DNA from: Bolinopsis microptera
Taxonomy: Eukaryota; Ctenophora; Tentaculata; Lobata; Bolinopsidae
Length of the DNA: 64,000 nucleotides
Reading direction: 5' to 3'
NCBI RefSeq assembly: GCF_026151205.1
Contig: NC_087077.1
Span: 7,183,983-7,247,982, forward strand
The notes below the pieces were generated by a model. The model saw only the letters and a list, made by a program, of their open reading frames with translations, was not told the origin of the DNA and ran no database searches. Positions 48,501 through 59,227 of this stretch are shown here, piece after piece (position 1 is the first letter of the stretch; each line of letters opens with the position of its first letter). The position numbers and the translations under genes were made by a program.

Positions 48501-51500
48501 ATTTGGGGGGGGGTTTTTTGGGGTGATTATAAAAGATTTTTTTCCGGTTTGAAAACTTTTTTAAATCTTTTTACTCCCCCCCAGCTTTGGGAGATGTGGG
48601 GGAGTTTTAAACTAAAATTTAAATTTCGATAATCGGAAAAATTTTAGTTAAAGACAAGTTAAGGGCCCCGGTAGGGACGGTACTTTGAAAAAATGAAAAC
48701 AACTGGAAACAAAAAAAGCTAGCAGTAAAAACAAACGCTGTGATATAAGCCCACGTTTAAACCCCTAATGTTTAAAGGGACTGAATTTTTATGGGTTTAA
48801 ATTTTACACGGCCCAAAAAGTGTATGTTTACTTTTTTTCTGTCTCCGTGGGAACCAGAGTTTTAAATAAACAGATTCTTTTTATATTTTGCCCGGGAAAG
48901 GGCTAAACACAATCCCCCAGTCACCAAATTTTTTAAGTATTAAAATGTACACGCTATTACATTTTAATTGAGGGTTTAAATAGTTTAACCAGGGCGGGTT
49001 TCCTTTTTTTTAATTCAATCCTTTTAAAAAGGAATCCGGAAATCGGGTAGAATTTAAAATGAAAAGTGCGGGTTTATAAAGCCCCTATAAACCCGGGTTG
49101 GCCCCCCTACTATACATTTTTCAAGTGCCAAAATCCGATAAAAAACGCGATCATTGATCAACATAATATTAGTAACATATAGTGGACCCCTTATTCGGGA
49201 AAATATTTGTTTAAGTACGGGGGAAGTTTTTTGGGCCAAAAAATTGAGAATGGGTTTTTAAAAAAAATGTGTACCCGAGAAAAAATTTTTTGAGTGAGGG
49301 CTGACGAAAAAAATTTATTATGTTATTGAGGAAGCTTTGTTTGTAATTTTTGGAAGAAGGGTTTTTTCAGTGTTTCCAAGTAAAGGGTTGGGTGATAATA
49401 ACGATTTTACCGTAGAAAATTGTCATAAAAAGCATACGTTGGGGAACCCAAAATAAAAAGATTTACAACAGTTTCGAATTTAAAAAAAGGAAAATTTTTT
49501 AAAAGTGTAAACAGTTTTACTTATTTAAAATAAAATTAGTCAAATGTTGCAATTGGCCCGAAATATTACAGACTACAGAGCGGGGGTAAAGGGGAAAACT
49601 TCCACTGCTACTTTTTTATATCTAACATGAAAAGGCAAATAAGAAGTGAAATTAAAATTTCCCATTTGAATTTAAAAGGGAGTTTTTAAATTAAAAAAAG
49701 TTGTTGCCCCCGGGGTTTTAGAAAAAAAAACGAAGGAGGATTAACGGAATTTTTAAGGTGTAAAGGGAATTGGGATGTTAAACTCCTGATTTTATATTTG
49801 GCAGTTTTTGGGGATAGTTTAAACCAAAAAAAGGGACGACAATGCGAGATTTCAATAAAAAAAATTTCCAAAAATTTTGGAAAACCATTTACCCTGGGCA
49901 CCAATAAAATTTTGTCAAAGGCATTGAGCACGGGGTAAGGTCCCGGGGGTTTTAATGTCAACCTAACAGGTATGAGGTAAAAAGAAATAATGCTAGCTCT
50001 AAAGCCTTTTTTCTTTTCGAATTTGGTAACACTTCTATAATTTTAAAAGGCAAATTAATGATCAGGCTTTCGAAAAAAAGATATTTCCGGAAACTTTTTT
50101 AAAATAAACCCACATTGGGTTTTTTAAGGGCTATCGGTCAGATAAAAGAAAAAAAAGGGGGTGGGGCTACTTAAAAAACACGAAATAACTGGGCCAGTGC
50201 AAATACGTTTAAAAAATATATTTTATGATTGTTTTTTGTAGAGGGCAGTTTAATTTACTCCCGTCTTTAAAGTCTTGATAACTAGGAAAAAGGATGCTTG
50301 TTTAAAGTAAAACGTTGACGTGATTGCATTGACACTGACAGATGGTTTCCAAAAACCCCAAAAGGGTTTAAAAAACTAAAAAAAAAGGGGGCTAAAAATG
50401 TTCTTCGCAGATTTTTATGAATAGAGAATAATGCTGCGATTGATCTTAAAACAAAAAAACAAAAGGGGACACTAAGACTTTAAAACATTGTAAACTAACA
50501 TGGTACGATGCATGATACGATAGCACATGTTGGACCAAGTTAAATAGTTTAAATTGCAAAAATTTTAAAACGGAAAATAAAAGCCCCAAAACCACGGAAA
50601 AGCAAGATAATAAAGTTTTTTATAACCCAGGGGTCGAGAGGTTTTGAGGTTTGTCATGCAATGCAGTTTGCCTTTAAAAAAGTCGGTTTAATTTGTATTC
50701 TTGTCATTAAAAAAACCCAAAGATTTTGGGTTAAAAAAGTTCGGTTTATTTTACCCCGGGACTCGGGGCTACTTGAAAAATGTTCAAATTTGGGAAAGGT
50801 TTAAAATGTTCTTTTTCCCTTTTTCTTAGTCTTACAGGAGATCTAAAACGGTGGAAAGGTGAAGTGGGTCCCGGGAATTTTATGGGTAAGGGCTTACGGT
50901 GGGGAAAAATTTTCGGTGGGGGGCCCGTACAAAACAAAAAGGGGTTAAAAAAAAAGGATATTAGGTGGAAAGTTTTATTAAACAGGGATGAGTTTTTTAA
51001 AAATAAAGGAAATTTAAAAAATAATGCGAGCCCAAAAAATGGGTTTTTATTTTTTTTGTATTTATAAATTGGCAGGTTTTCCCCCATTAAAATTTTTGAG
51101 TTACAGGAGTTTTCAAGAGTGGGGAAATTCCCAATTCGAAAAAAAAATTTGGATTTAAAAAAGTTGTTGGGCCCAAAAAATTTTTGGAAAAAAGAACAGG
51201 CAAGGGGAATTTCAAGGGGTTTCTAAAGTTTTTGTTTTACACGATTTTAATTTTTTGGGCAGTGGTCACATAAGCCCTTTTCCCATTTTCCCGGTAAATA
51301 TCAATTTTATAATAAGGGCTTGATAGTAAGAAATAATTTCGAGCTCTCAGCCCTATTTAGAGGGCGTATACTATTTGAAATTTTATTGGGATTGTACGAC
51401 TGAAAGATGAAATTTAAATTTTAAAATTCCCAGACAAAATATTTTAACGGCAGCTTCCTGGGGAAAAGGGGCAGGGGGGTTTGGGAAAATTAAAACACAC

Positions 51501-54400
51501 GAGATAGCCGGAACCCGTTAAATAAGTGAGCTATATTTTAATTTAAATTATTCTTAGAAGGAAAGTTTTTGGTTTATTTTACTCTGAAGGGTCAAACCCT
51601 TTACTACAAGGGGGGCTTCGTCATTAAAAAATAAAAGTTGAAAGTATTAAAGTGGGTCCCGGGTGCAATAAAAAGATATTTAAAAGTTTAATCATTTTAC
51701 ACCTACGCTAAAACTTGTTCCCCCAACACTGTACAAACTACCAAAAAAAATTTGATTGGCAGACCGGATTTGATTTTAAGGGAAAGAATTTAAAAAAACT
51801 ATAGACCACAGGAAAAGATCGTTGAAATTTTTTTTAAAAAAAGAACGGCACTGTGCACAAAACCCCAAAAAAAGGGGATATGAACTTTATATGGGGAAGG
51901 GTTTGACCTAGGCAAAATTTTAAAGAATCGCACTAAAATTTGGGGCCCCGCTCAGCCTGTCATTTCCCCCTAATCTCTATTAATGAAAAATAAAAGCTGG
52001 GGTCCTCAGGTAAAAAACAAGATGATAACAGAAACAAAGAATCATTTTTTTCATTTGTTGTTCCCCTTTGGGCCCCAAAAAAAAATTTCTAACCCGAAAT
52101 GTGGTTTGAAAGAAATAAGCCCCTTGACTCCCCCTTTGTAAATTCTAAACACTAGCAGTAACCCGGGGGTTTTTTTAAGGTGGGGGTTTAAGGGGAGGGC
52201 AGACAATAACACCGGAAAAATTAAAAAGGAAATTTAAAAAGGGAAAATTTAAAAAAAAGGGAAATTTAAAGAGGGGAATTAAAGAGGAATTAAAGAGGAA
52301 TTAAAGTGGGGAAATTTAAATTGAAATTTTCCAAGGAGAAAAAACTAACGAAATCGTCTTGGCTATACATCAATTAGAAAAAGGTTTTTTATTAAATTTT
52401 AGATTTTTACAAACTTGGGGCCCCTTTAGATGAGATAAACAATAATCTGTAAAAAGGGTAACTTAAAATTGGGAAAATAATTGTTTTGGGGGGAGACTGT
52501 AAAAATTTTGGGGGAAAAAAGTATCCCGTGGTTTTTAAAAAAAGACAGTTTTTTCAGAAAAAAAATTTAAGTTTGGTTCGATTTCCCCATACTGATTTGT
52601 AAGATCCCGAAAAGCAAATTATGGGCGTCTCAAAGCATTTTTACAAAAAGGATAATTTATATAAAATAAATTTTAAAAGGAAAAATTGTTTTTAATTTTG
52701 GTTTTATCGAATTTTTTTATATCAGATGGTTTATTTTTTAAAGATAGGTGTATATTTTTTGCTATTATTTCTAGAAAGGGGAGGTTCGGATAAAGTACCA
52801 AAATTATTTTGTATTTTTGGTTGCAAATCCCCGGGAAAAGGGTGAAAAAAATGTCTCTTATGAGGGGATCCGGATTTGCCTTCCTTTTTTTTAAAATTTA
52901 AATTTTTATAGATTAACTTCCCCATTTTAAAATTTAGGGGAGATAAACTTTTTTTGCAAAAAATTTTTAAAACAAACTAAAAAATTTTACCAAAAATTAA
53001 AGGGTTAAGCAAAGGGGGCTAAATGGGTACGGAAAACATGATTTCCAAACACAAGCGGGTCTATTAAATAAGTTTAAAAAACTAGGATTAAATTTCTTTT
53101 AAACCCCTCATCAAAGTTGTACGTATGAAAATCAGACCAAAATTTAAAACGTTTTTCTGAACCCTTTTAGAAAAATTTTTACACTAACTGTAAAGGAAAA
53201 AGGTTTTTAGGGCAGAAAATTTAAATTATAGCAAAAATCTAAGGTTTTCTTTCGATCACCGGGCCCCCTTTGGGAAAAAAACAAAAAAGTTTGCCGGGCC
53301 CCAACAGGGGAGTCCCAAAAAAAAAAAAACTACAAACGGGCCCGTTTTGTATAAGGTCAAAATAATCTGACCAAAATTTTTTTCCTTTGAACCCCCAACC
53401 CCCTTGATTTTGGATTTAAGTAAAACGTTTTTGTTTTGGGGAAAAATTTTAAATTCCCAAAGCATAGCATGGGGTATATAAAAAAAAATCTTCAGATAAC
53501 GCAAAAATGGAAATTTACAAAAAAAAAACCATCCCTTTCGGTGTTTTGTCATGACCCCGGGCCCTTTTTTTCTTTGATAATTTTCGTTTAAAAATAAAAT
53601 CTTTCGCTAGGTCCTTTTTAAAAAAGAGTAAATGTCGGGCAGTAAAAATAAACAAGTGTAGACAATGGACGATTTTTTTAAAAAAAAGTGTTGAAAAATC
53701 GAAAAAGGGTTTTTACAAAATTTAATCCCTTTTTCTCTGGGGAACCAAAATTTAAACCCTGAAAAGGGGGGGTACCGGAAATTAAATGTGCAGTGTGGGT
53801 AACAAAAACACGAGGTGGGAAGTGAGCAGCACTCCCCTTTTAAAGCCCCTCATTCGCTCCCATTTTACAAAACCAATAATCAAAATTTTTTCAATCTAAA
53901 CTCCGCCGCGCGGTCCTCTAGTAATCGGTTTTTTTCTCCCAAATTTGGGAGTTTGGGGTGGGACGGGTCTTTTCTGAGGCCCCAAATTTTGGGTTTTTTT
54001 AAAAGGGTTTACGTTTAAAGTGGGCACCCCGCACATTTAACTTCCAAAGAGGTACTGCCATTTTTTTTGAGGCGTGGAGGCGTAAAAACACCCCAGGCCC
54101 CCAATAAAGATTTGCGGGGGGAAAGGGCTGAGCGCGGGCCCAGTAAAATTCATTAACATTACCAATATTAAAAACTGTCCAAAATATCTAAGAAAGTATT
54201 CTCTAGCCAAAGGGCTCGATATTTAGTACTAGCAAAATTGTGTGTTTTGTACTAGGAACACAATTTTTTAGAAATTTTACTGGTGCATCCTCTAAAATCC
54301 CCAAATTTGTCCAATTTAACCGACCTTCTTTAAGAGGAGGAGAGGGTGCCAAAAAGGAGACGCTTTAGGCGCCCCCAACAGAATTTTCAACGCACCTGCA
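45540..54400. other. Anomalous homopolymer-rich block, probably low-accuracy consensus
   Basis: Throughout this block runs of three to eight identical bases of all four kinds alternate (cccc, gggg, aaaa, tttt), far denser than in the flanking sequence, and the edges are fairly sharp. Internal near-duplicates (e.g. 48400-48490 against 49270-49380, and 46230-46500 against 46570-46850) differ mainly in run lengths. The interspersed repeat copy at 51945-52015 shows the same distortion relative to clean copies. The reading frames here are poly-Phe/Lys/Gly/Pro artefacts and I call none. Genes may be hidden. Confidence 0.8.
51945..52015 (+). repeat. Short interspersed repeat, copy 2 (distorted)
   Basis: Core GCTCAGCCTGTCATTTCCCC and GGGGTCCTCAGGTAA match the family at 37905 and 55738, with expanded C and A runs. 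It serves as an internal standard for the error pattern of the block. Confidence 0.7.
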
Positions 54401-55362
54401 ACAGGCTTTTGCCTAGCTTCGTCATAGATGAATGCTAGAAAATCAATTCTTCGAGATTAGCCAATAATATATGCTGAGTCAACTATTTATTCCTATCAGT
54501 TTTAAAACAGTTATACCAATTTTGTATTAATCTGTAATAAAGATCAAAATTCAAATTTCTATTCCTTAAAAATGTGTAGTCCTTGTCTAAGTCTAAACGT
54601 GGACATTGATTGTAATTGTAACTAACTGGTATGACTAGGAATAAAATTGTATATTAAAAATATCGTGAAAAGAATAAACTGGGAAAACAAATAAATTAAA
54701 ATTAAGTAGCGAAGCTATTAAAAATAAAAAATATATAGAAATAAAAACGTTTAAATATTATTAAAATTATATGAATTGTAGAATTAAATAATATTTTACC
54801 GTAAAGCTCGCGCTCGATTTAAATTGGAGGACTTTGCCGCTTCGAGGCGGCGCGCAAACTAGCATTCTTGCTTCGCGAAGCAGAGCAACGATCTCGATGG
54901 GTTGACACCGTCAATCAAGATTCAATAAAAATTAAACGTGCGCGGCGCGTTTGAATAATTATTTTATATCATATTTAAAATATTTGGGTAAACAAAAAAA
55001 TTCCATTGTTGCTATATTAAAATTTAAAAATGTCTGAACATGAATATTGAATACAAATTAAAATTTTTCTATCATTCATCGTTTTTAGAAAAATAAATCA
55101 GCAACATGCAATTATTAAATAATACCATGCGCTAATGTCATGTGGGTTACTCTAACCAGAGCTCTCTCGCTTGCAGTAGCGCGCGACCGTGAAACAAGCG
55201 CGTCACGCAGTACGCGTAGACACATGACTATGTGAATCATGTGAGCTGCGCCGCGCATGTAATATTTGTTGTGGTTTGAGATTTCGACGGATGTTACTCG
55301 TCTAAATTTCTTCAAAGTAGCGCGCGCCGCTTTCTTCTCGAAATGGCCCGACGGTAAGTGCT
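54401..55362. other. Intergenic, no gene recognised
   Basis: Sequence texture returns to normal. It contains a very AT-rich stretch (54520-54800) and GCGCGC-rich patches near 54840-54950 and 55180-55330. No supported gene. Confidence 0.5.
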
Positions 55363-55610
55363 CACAGGGGGGGCTGAAACCAGGTTTTCGATCAAATGCT
55401 GCCATTTGTAGTCAAACGTCGCCAACAGTTGCTCTCGTCCAATGAAATCGCTGCATTTTGCAAGTCAGTATGCATAATTGAATTACATATAATCATATGC
55501 GGAGCTTGGCTTACATAATGCAGCGATTTCATTGGACGAGAGCAACTTTTGGCAACGTTTGACTACACATGGCAGCGTTTGATCGAAAACCTGGTTTCAG
55601 CTCCCCCTGT
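55363..55610. mobile_element. Palindromic MITE with GTGCT target duplication
   Basis: Arms of about 95 bp, starting CACAGGGGGGGCTGAAACC and inverted at GGTTTCAGCTCCCCCTGT, surround a short core. GTGCT flanks both ends (55358-55362 and 55611-55615). Non-coding. The 5-bp duplication and CACA-type end recall the element at 25150 but the arms are unrelated. Confidence 0.75.
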
Positions 55611-55737
55611 GTGCTACGAAGTAGCGCGCGCCGGGCCAGACCATTAACAATGGTCAATTTGAGATTGCGTATACAAACCTATAAATTTACGGGTTGAAGC
55701 TCAATTGACGATGTCAATTGACGATGTCAATTCATAG

Positions 55738-55816
55738 TTACTGGGCTGCGCTTAGCCTGTCATTCCGCCTAATCTCTGTCATGTTTATGACCATGATAGC
55801 CTGAGGTCCCAAGGTA
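55738..55816 (+). repeat. Short interspersed repeat, copy 3
   Basis: GCGCTTAGCCTGTCATTCCG ... ATAGCCTGAGGTCCCAAGGT. Clean copy of the family at 37905 and 51945. Confidence 0.75.
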
Positions 55817-56861
55817 AATTCATAGCAGCTTGGCGCGGCACAGTAACGCATCGCGCTACAACATTGAAGCCTAATCTTTTTGCTTGGTTTTAAAGATCGA
55901 AGGAAATGTAAGCCATTCGTATTAGTCACTCAAATAAATAAAATGGGAGACAAAATTAAAATGTCTAATAAATTGCTTTTTTGCACAATTTGTAAAACAC
56001 AACTAATATAATATGGAAAATTGACACTTCTGACTGTTTTTTAACAATCATTTCATCAAGGTTTACTGAGACAGGTTTATTCTCTTCCGGATTAAACATA
56101 TTAAAGCTGGTCTTCTTCGGGCCTGTAGTTTTTCCTGCTCTAAAAATGACCAATGCATTAGTCCAGTCTTTGTGTATGTGGAAGTGACAACTCAATAAAA
56201 CACTCATTAATATGCAAAAGGGGTGGATATGTATCTCTTCGCCACAACTCATTGAGGGATGTGTTAGCAGAGCTATTAGAAACTGCTGGCTGTAAAGATG
56301 CTACCACTGAACCTCTCCTCATTCCTGTCAACGGGAGAGAACTTCCTGCAGGGGCCAACAAAGCAGATGGAGCTAGATAAGATTACATGTTAGTGCTAGG
56401 AGTGTATGGAACCCATTGGAAAGGGCATTTTTAGATGTAAGAGTATTTCATGCTCAAGCTCCTTCCAGAAATGTGTTTTTGTTGGTTACAATTCTGTCCG
56501 TCCAATTTCCTATCCGCTTGTCCTCTTCTTTTTCTTCTGTGACGGAATTGTAATGAACAAAATCTATATAATTATTTATGATATGTTTGATTTTTTGTTA
56601 TTGTATGTCATTCAAATTTGGTAGACGGCCCCAACGTAAATGTGGCTCTTGCTATGTGTTGGTTCAGCCGAATTAATTATTATGTAATCAAGTTTATTTT
56701 TCTCTTTTAGTTAGTTGTCATCCGGCCAAACATTAAGCAACTTTATTGCAGCACCATTTATCATTTAGTATATCAAAATATGTCATTGTAATTTTGCATG
56801 GCTGAAATGTAACGCTTGATTTATATATATATGATAATTAATTGAATTTTCAAATAAAAAT
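55817..56861. other. Intergenic with LINE-tail-like sequence
   Basis: No supported gene. 56820-56863 resembles the LINE 3' tail at 36085-36125 (TAATTGAATTTTCAAATAAA). Confidence 0.5.
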
Positions 56862-56908
56862 AATTTGACAATATATGACAATATATGACAATATTTGACA
56901 ATTATATA
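56862..56908 (+). repeat. 10-bp minisatellite, left part
   Basis: Four to five copies of TTGACAATAT/ATGACAATAT, interrupted by the mariner-like element and continued at 58669. Confidence 0.85.
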
Positions 56909-58668
56909 CAGGGTGGGCCAAAAGTCAGTTCCCATACGTTGGCATTGATAGCTCCGCCGTGTTTTATATTTGAGAGCTGTTGCTTTGAAGATGGCATACT
57001 GTACTTCAAAATTCGTCAAAATTTGAAAATTCGAATATTTTAGACCACGCCCATTCAATATTAAAACACCAGCTATATTGTTTTCTCTGAACATGCTGAA
57101 CGCCTAATTTTTTCAGAGACGGTAGATTATCAAATGTTGCTTATCAAGCATTTTCTGTATCTCGTTAATATATAACAAAATTGACTGGGTGATTATGTGA
57201 CACCGTGACAAGACATCTTAATTGGGCACCCTTAACAATTTCCATAATGTTTAACGGGGTATTTAACGGGGTCACCTTATCACGTGATTAGGTAAACCAA
57301 TCACCTGATCACTTACCATTCATCTCTGGAACAATTTGTATTAAGATTCGCAACTACATCAAATCTAACAAACTCCCCATCAGAGTTATTTTTACACCTG
57401 GTAAGAAGTTACAGGACATCTTCTGCCGCTCTCGTCCACTGGATAAGAGGACTTGTGACCTTGGTAACCCTAACAATTGTGAGATCTGCCCTAGACTCAC
57501 AGGAACAACATGCTCAACAAAAGGAGCTATTTACTTAGTTACTTGCGAGTTATGTGGTAAGAGATACTGTGGGGAAACTGAGAGAAGCCTCCATGCTCGT
57601 CTGATGGAGCACAGACAGGCTGCTAGGAATCCTAGAGCACATCCAGAGAATGGGGTTGGACAGCACTACGCATCTCTACATCCTAACCGAACCCCAGTTT
57701 TATCTTTTAAGTTACTTGATTTACAGAGTAAAACTGTTCGTAGAAAGATTGTAGAAGCGATGTATATATTGAGATTAAGTCCTGAAATGAATGATCGTTC
57801 TGAGTTGAGTTATTTGTACAAATATTTAGTCGATGTTTAACTAGTAAATAATGTATTGATAGGACTATCTTGGATAGTAACCATGACAACCGAGTTATCG
57901 TTGCTTAAGTGCTGATTTTATCATTAGTTTTTACACATGAACTGTGAATTCTGAACAACCAGTTTTACGTTTACTAATTAGTTTAGTATCATGAGTAGTA
58001 CAGTATTTAGTTGTATTAGCTTACATTTCTTCTTGTCGTATATTTTTTGTTGTTTTGACATTTTTTGCAATTACATTTTTGGGTCATATTTCGTAAATTT
58101 TATTTCTCTGTTTTTGTTTTAATGTTATTTTAAATTTCTTTCCGTCGTTAATTTTTACACATGTTTAACAATTTTATTACAGAACTGAAGAAGACGTTGT
58201 TACGTGGAATGATTATTTCAATTCAATAAAGTTTCTAGCCTAAAGTTTGCTGCTTCAATTTGTTCGCAAGTTAAGAGTCTAAAGAGAAATTCTCCAAGAG
58301 AAATCAAGTTCAAATGCGACTCATAAATATAGCCCCCTTGAACTACCTGATCACACGTAATGAATAAACTCGTTATGCTTCATATCTCGGTCATCTGAGA
58401 AGCTACAGTTCTAATTCTTTCAGGACAAACGTAATTCGAATGGCCAAACACAATTCAATAACATTTAGCTTGATCCGACTATCTAAACTATCAAATAAAT
58501 GTGAAAATTAACCTCCATTTGAAAAAAATGAACGCGAATATTTTTCGAGTTGACAAATTCCTCGAACCAGTGGTGGTACTAAGTCATACCAGAAAGAAGT
58601 ATTTAAATTGGGCACTCAGTGACTGAGCTATAAAGGCCAACGTATGGGTACTGACTTTCGGCCCACTG
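56909..58668. mobile_element. Mariner-like element (non-autonomous) inserted at TA
   Basis: The left end CAGGGTGGGCCAAAAGTCAG and right end CTGACTTTCGGCCCACTG are imperfect inverted repeats of the mariner type, each bordered by TA (56907-56908 and 58669-58670). Further inside, CATACGTTGGC and the AGCTC motif are also inverted. No mariner transposase is visible; part of the interior is a Penelope fragment. Another fragment of the same family lies at 41030-41185. Confidence 0.85.
57320..57840 (+). pseudogene. Penelope-like retroelement C-terminus with GIY-YIG endonuclease
   Basis: An open frame contains IRVIFTPGKKLQDIFCRSRP, a cysteine-rich linker (CEICPRLTGTTC), then AIYLVTCELCGKRYCGETER and HARLMEH. 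This is the linker plus GIY-YIG nuclease that follows the RT in Penelope-like elements; here the second motif is YCG rather than YIG. It ends with a stop at 57838. The RT domain is missing, so it is a 5'-truncated insert, inside the mariner-like element. Confidence 0.8.
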
Positions 58669-58865
58669 TATTATGACAATATACGACAATAGTTGACAAT
58701 ATATGACAATATACGACAATTGTTGACAATATACGACAATATTTAAAACAATATTTGACAATATTTAACAATATTTGACAGTATTTGACAATACACGACA
58801 GAATTTGACAATATATGAAAATATACGACAATTTATGACAAGATATGACAAGTTTGACAATATGT
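58669..58865 (+). repeat. 10-bp minisatellite, right part
   Basis: About 18 copies of TTGACAATAT with ACGACAATAT and similar variants. Continuous with 56862-56908 before the mariner insertion. Confidence 0.9.
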
Positions 58866-58884
58866 TGTTATGCGCTTGACTAAA

Positions 58885-59115
58885 ATGTTCTTATGCCAAC
58901 GTGGAATTATTTGTATCACGTTGTGACCCCCTGTCATTGCACTCGTGCGCAGCAGTGCTACAACATGAAACAAGTCATTATGGACTATCTATTTATGAAA
59001 TTTAAACATTTAGAATACAAGTCAGTTAATGAAATATTTAAAAAATAACTTTTACTTCTGCTTTGGAATTTTTATTTATCTTTGAATTCATTAGTTTAGG
59101 CTAAGCGTCGTCATT
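58885..59115 (+). repeat. Interspersed repeat, copy B (upstream of the membrane-protein gene)
   Basis: Inverted relative to copy A at 24720-24995, sharing AACGTGGAATTATTTGTATC, GACCCCCTGTCATTGCA and the TTAATGAAATATTT tail. It ends about 110 bp before the start codon at 59228, in the same orientation to the gene as copy A has to ZNF598. Confidence 0.8.
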
Positions 59116-59227
59116 ATAATAAGTGATTAATACTGTGTACTATCTTATTACCAATCTTATGGTTGTTAACAATTAACATTGCCAGTGAATGGATATTAAT
59201 ATTTGACAATTATCAGTGAATGGAACA

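Noticed and set aside
45528-54018. Many frames of 60-130 codons rich in Phe, Lys, Gly and Pro
   Set aside because: They arise from the homopolymer-rich anomalous block and have no domain or splice support.
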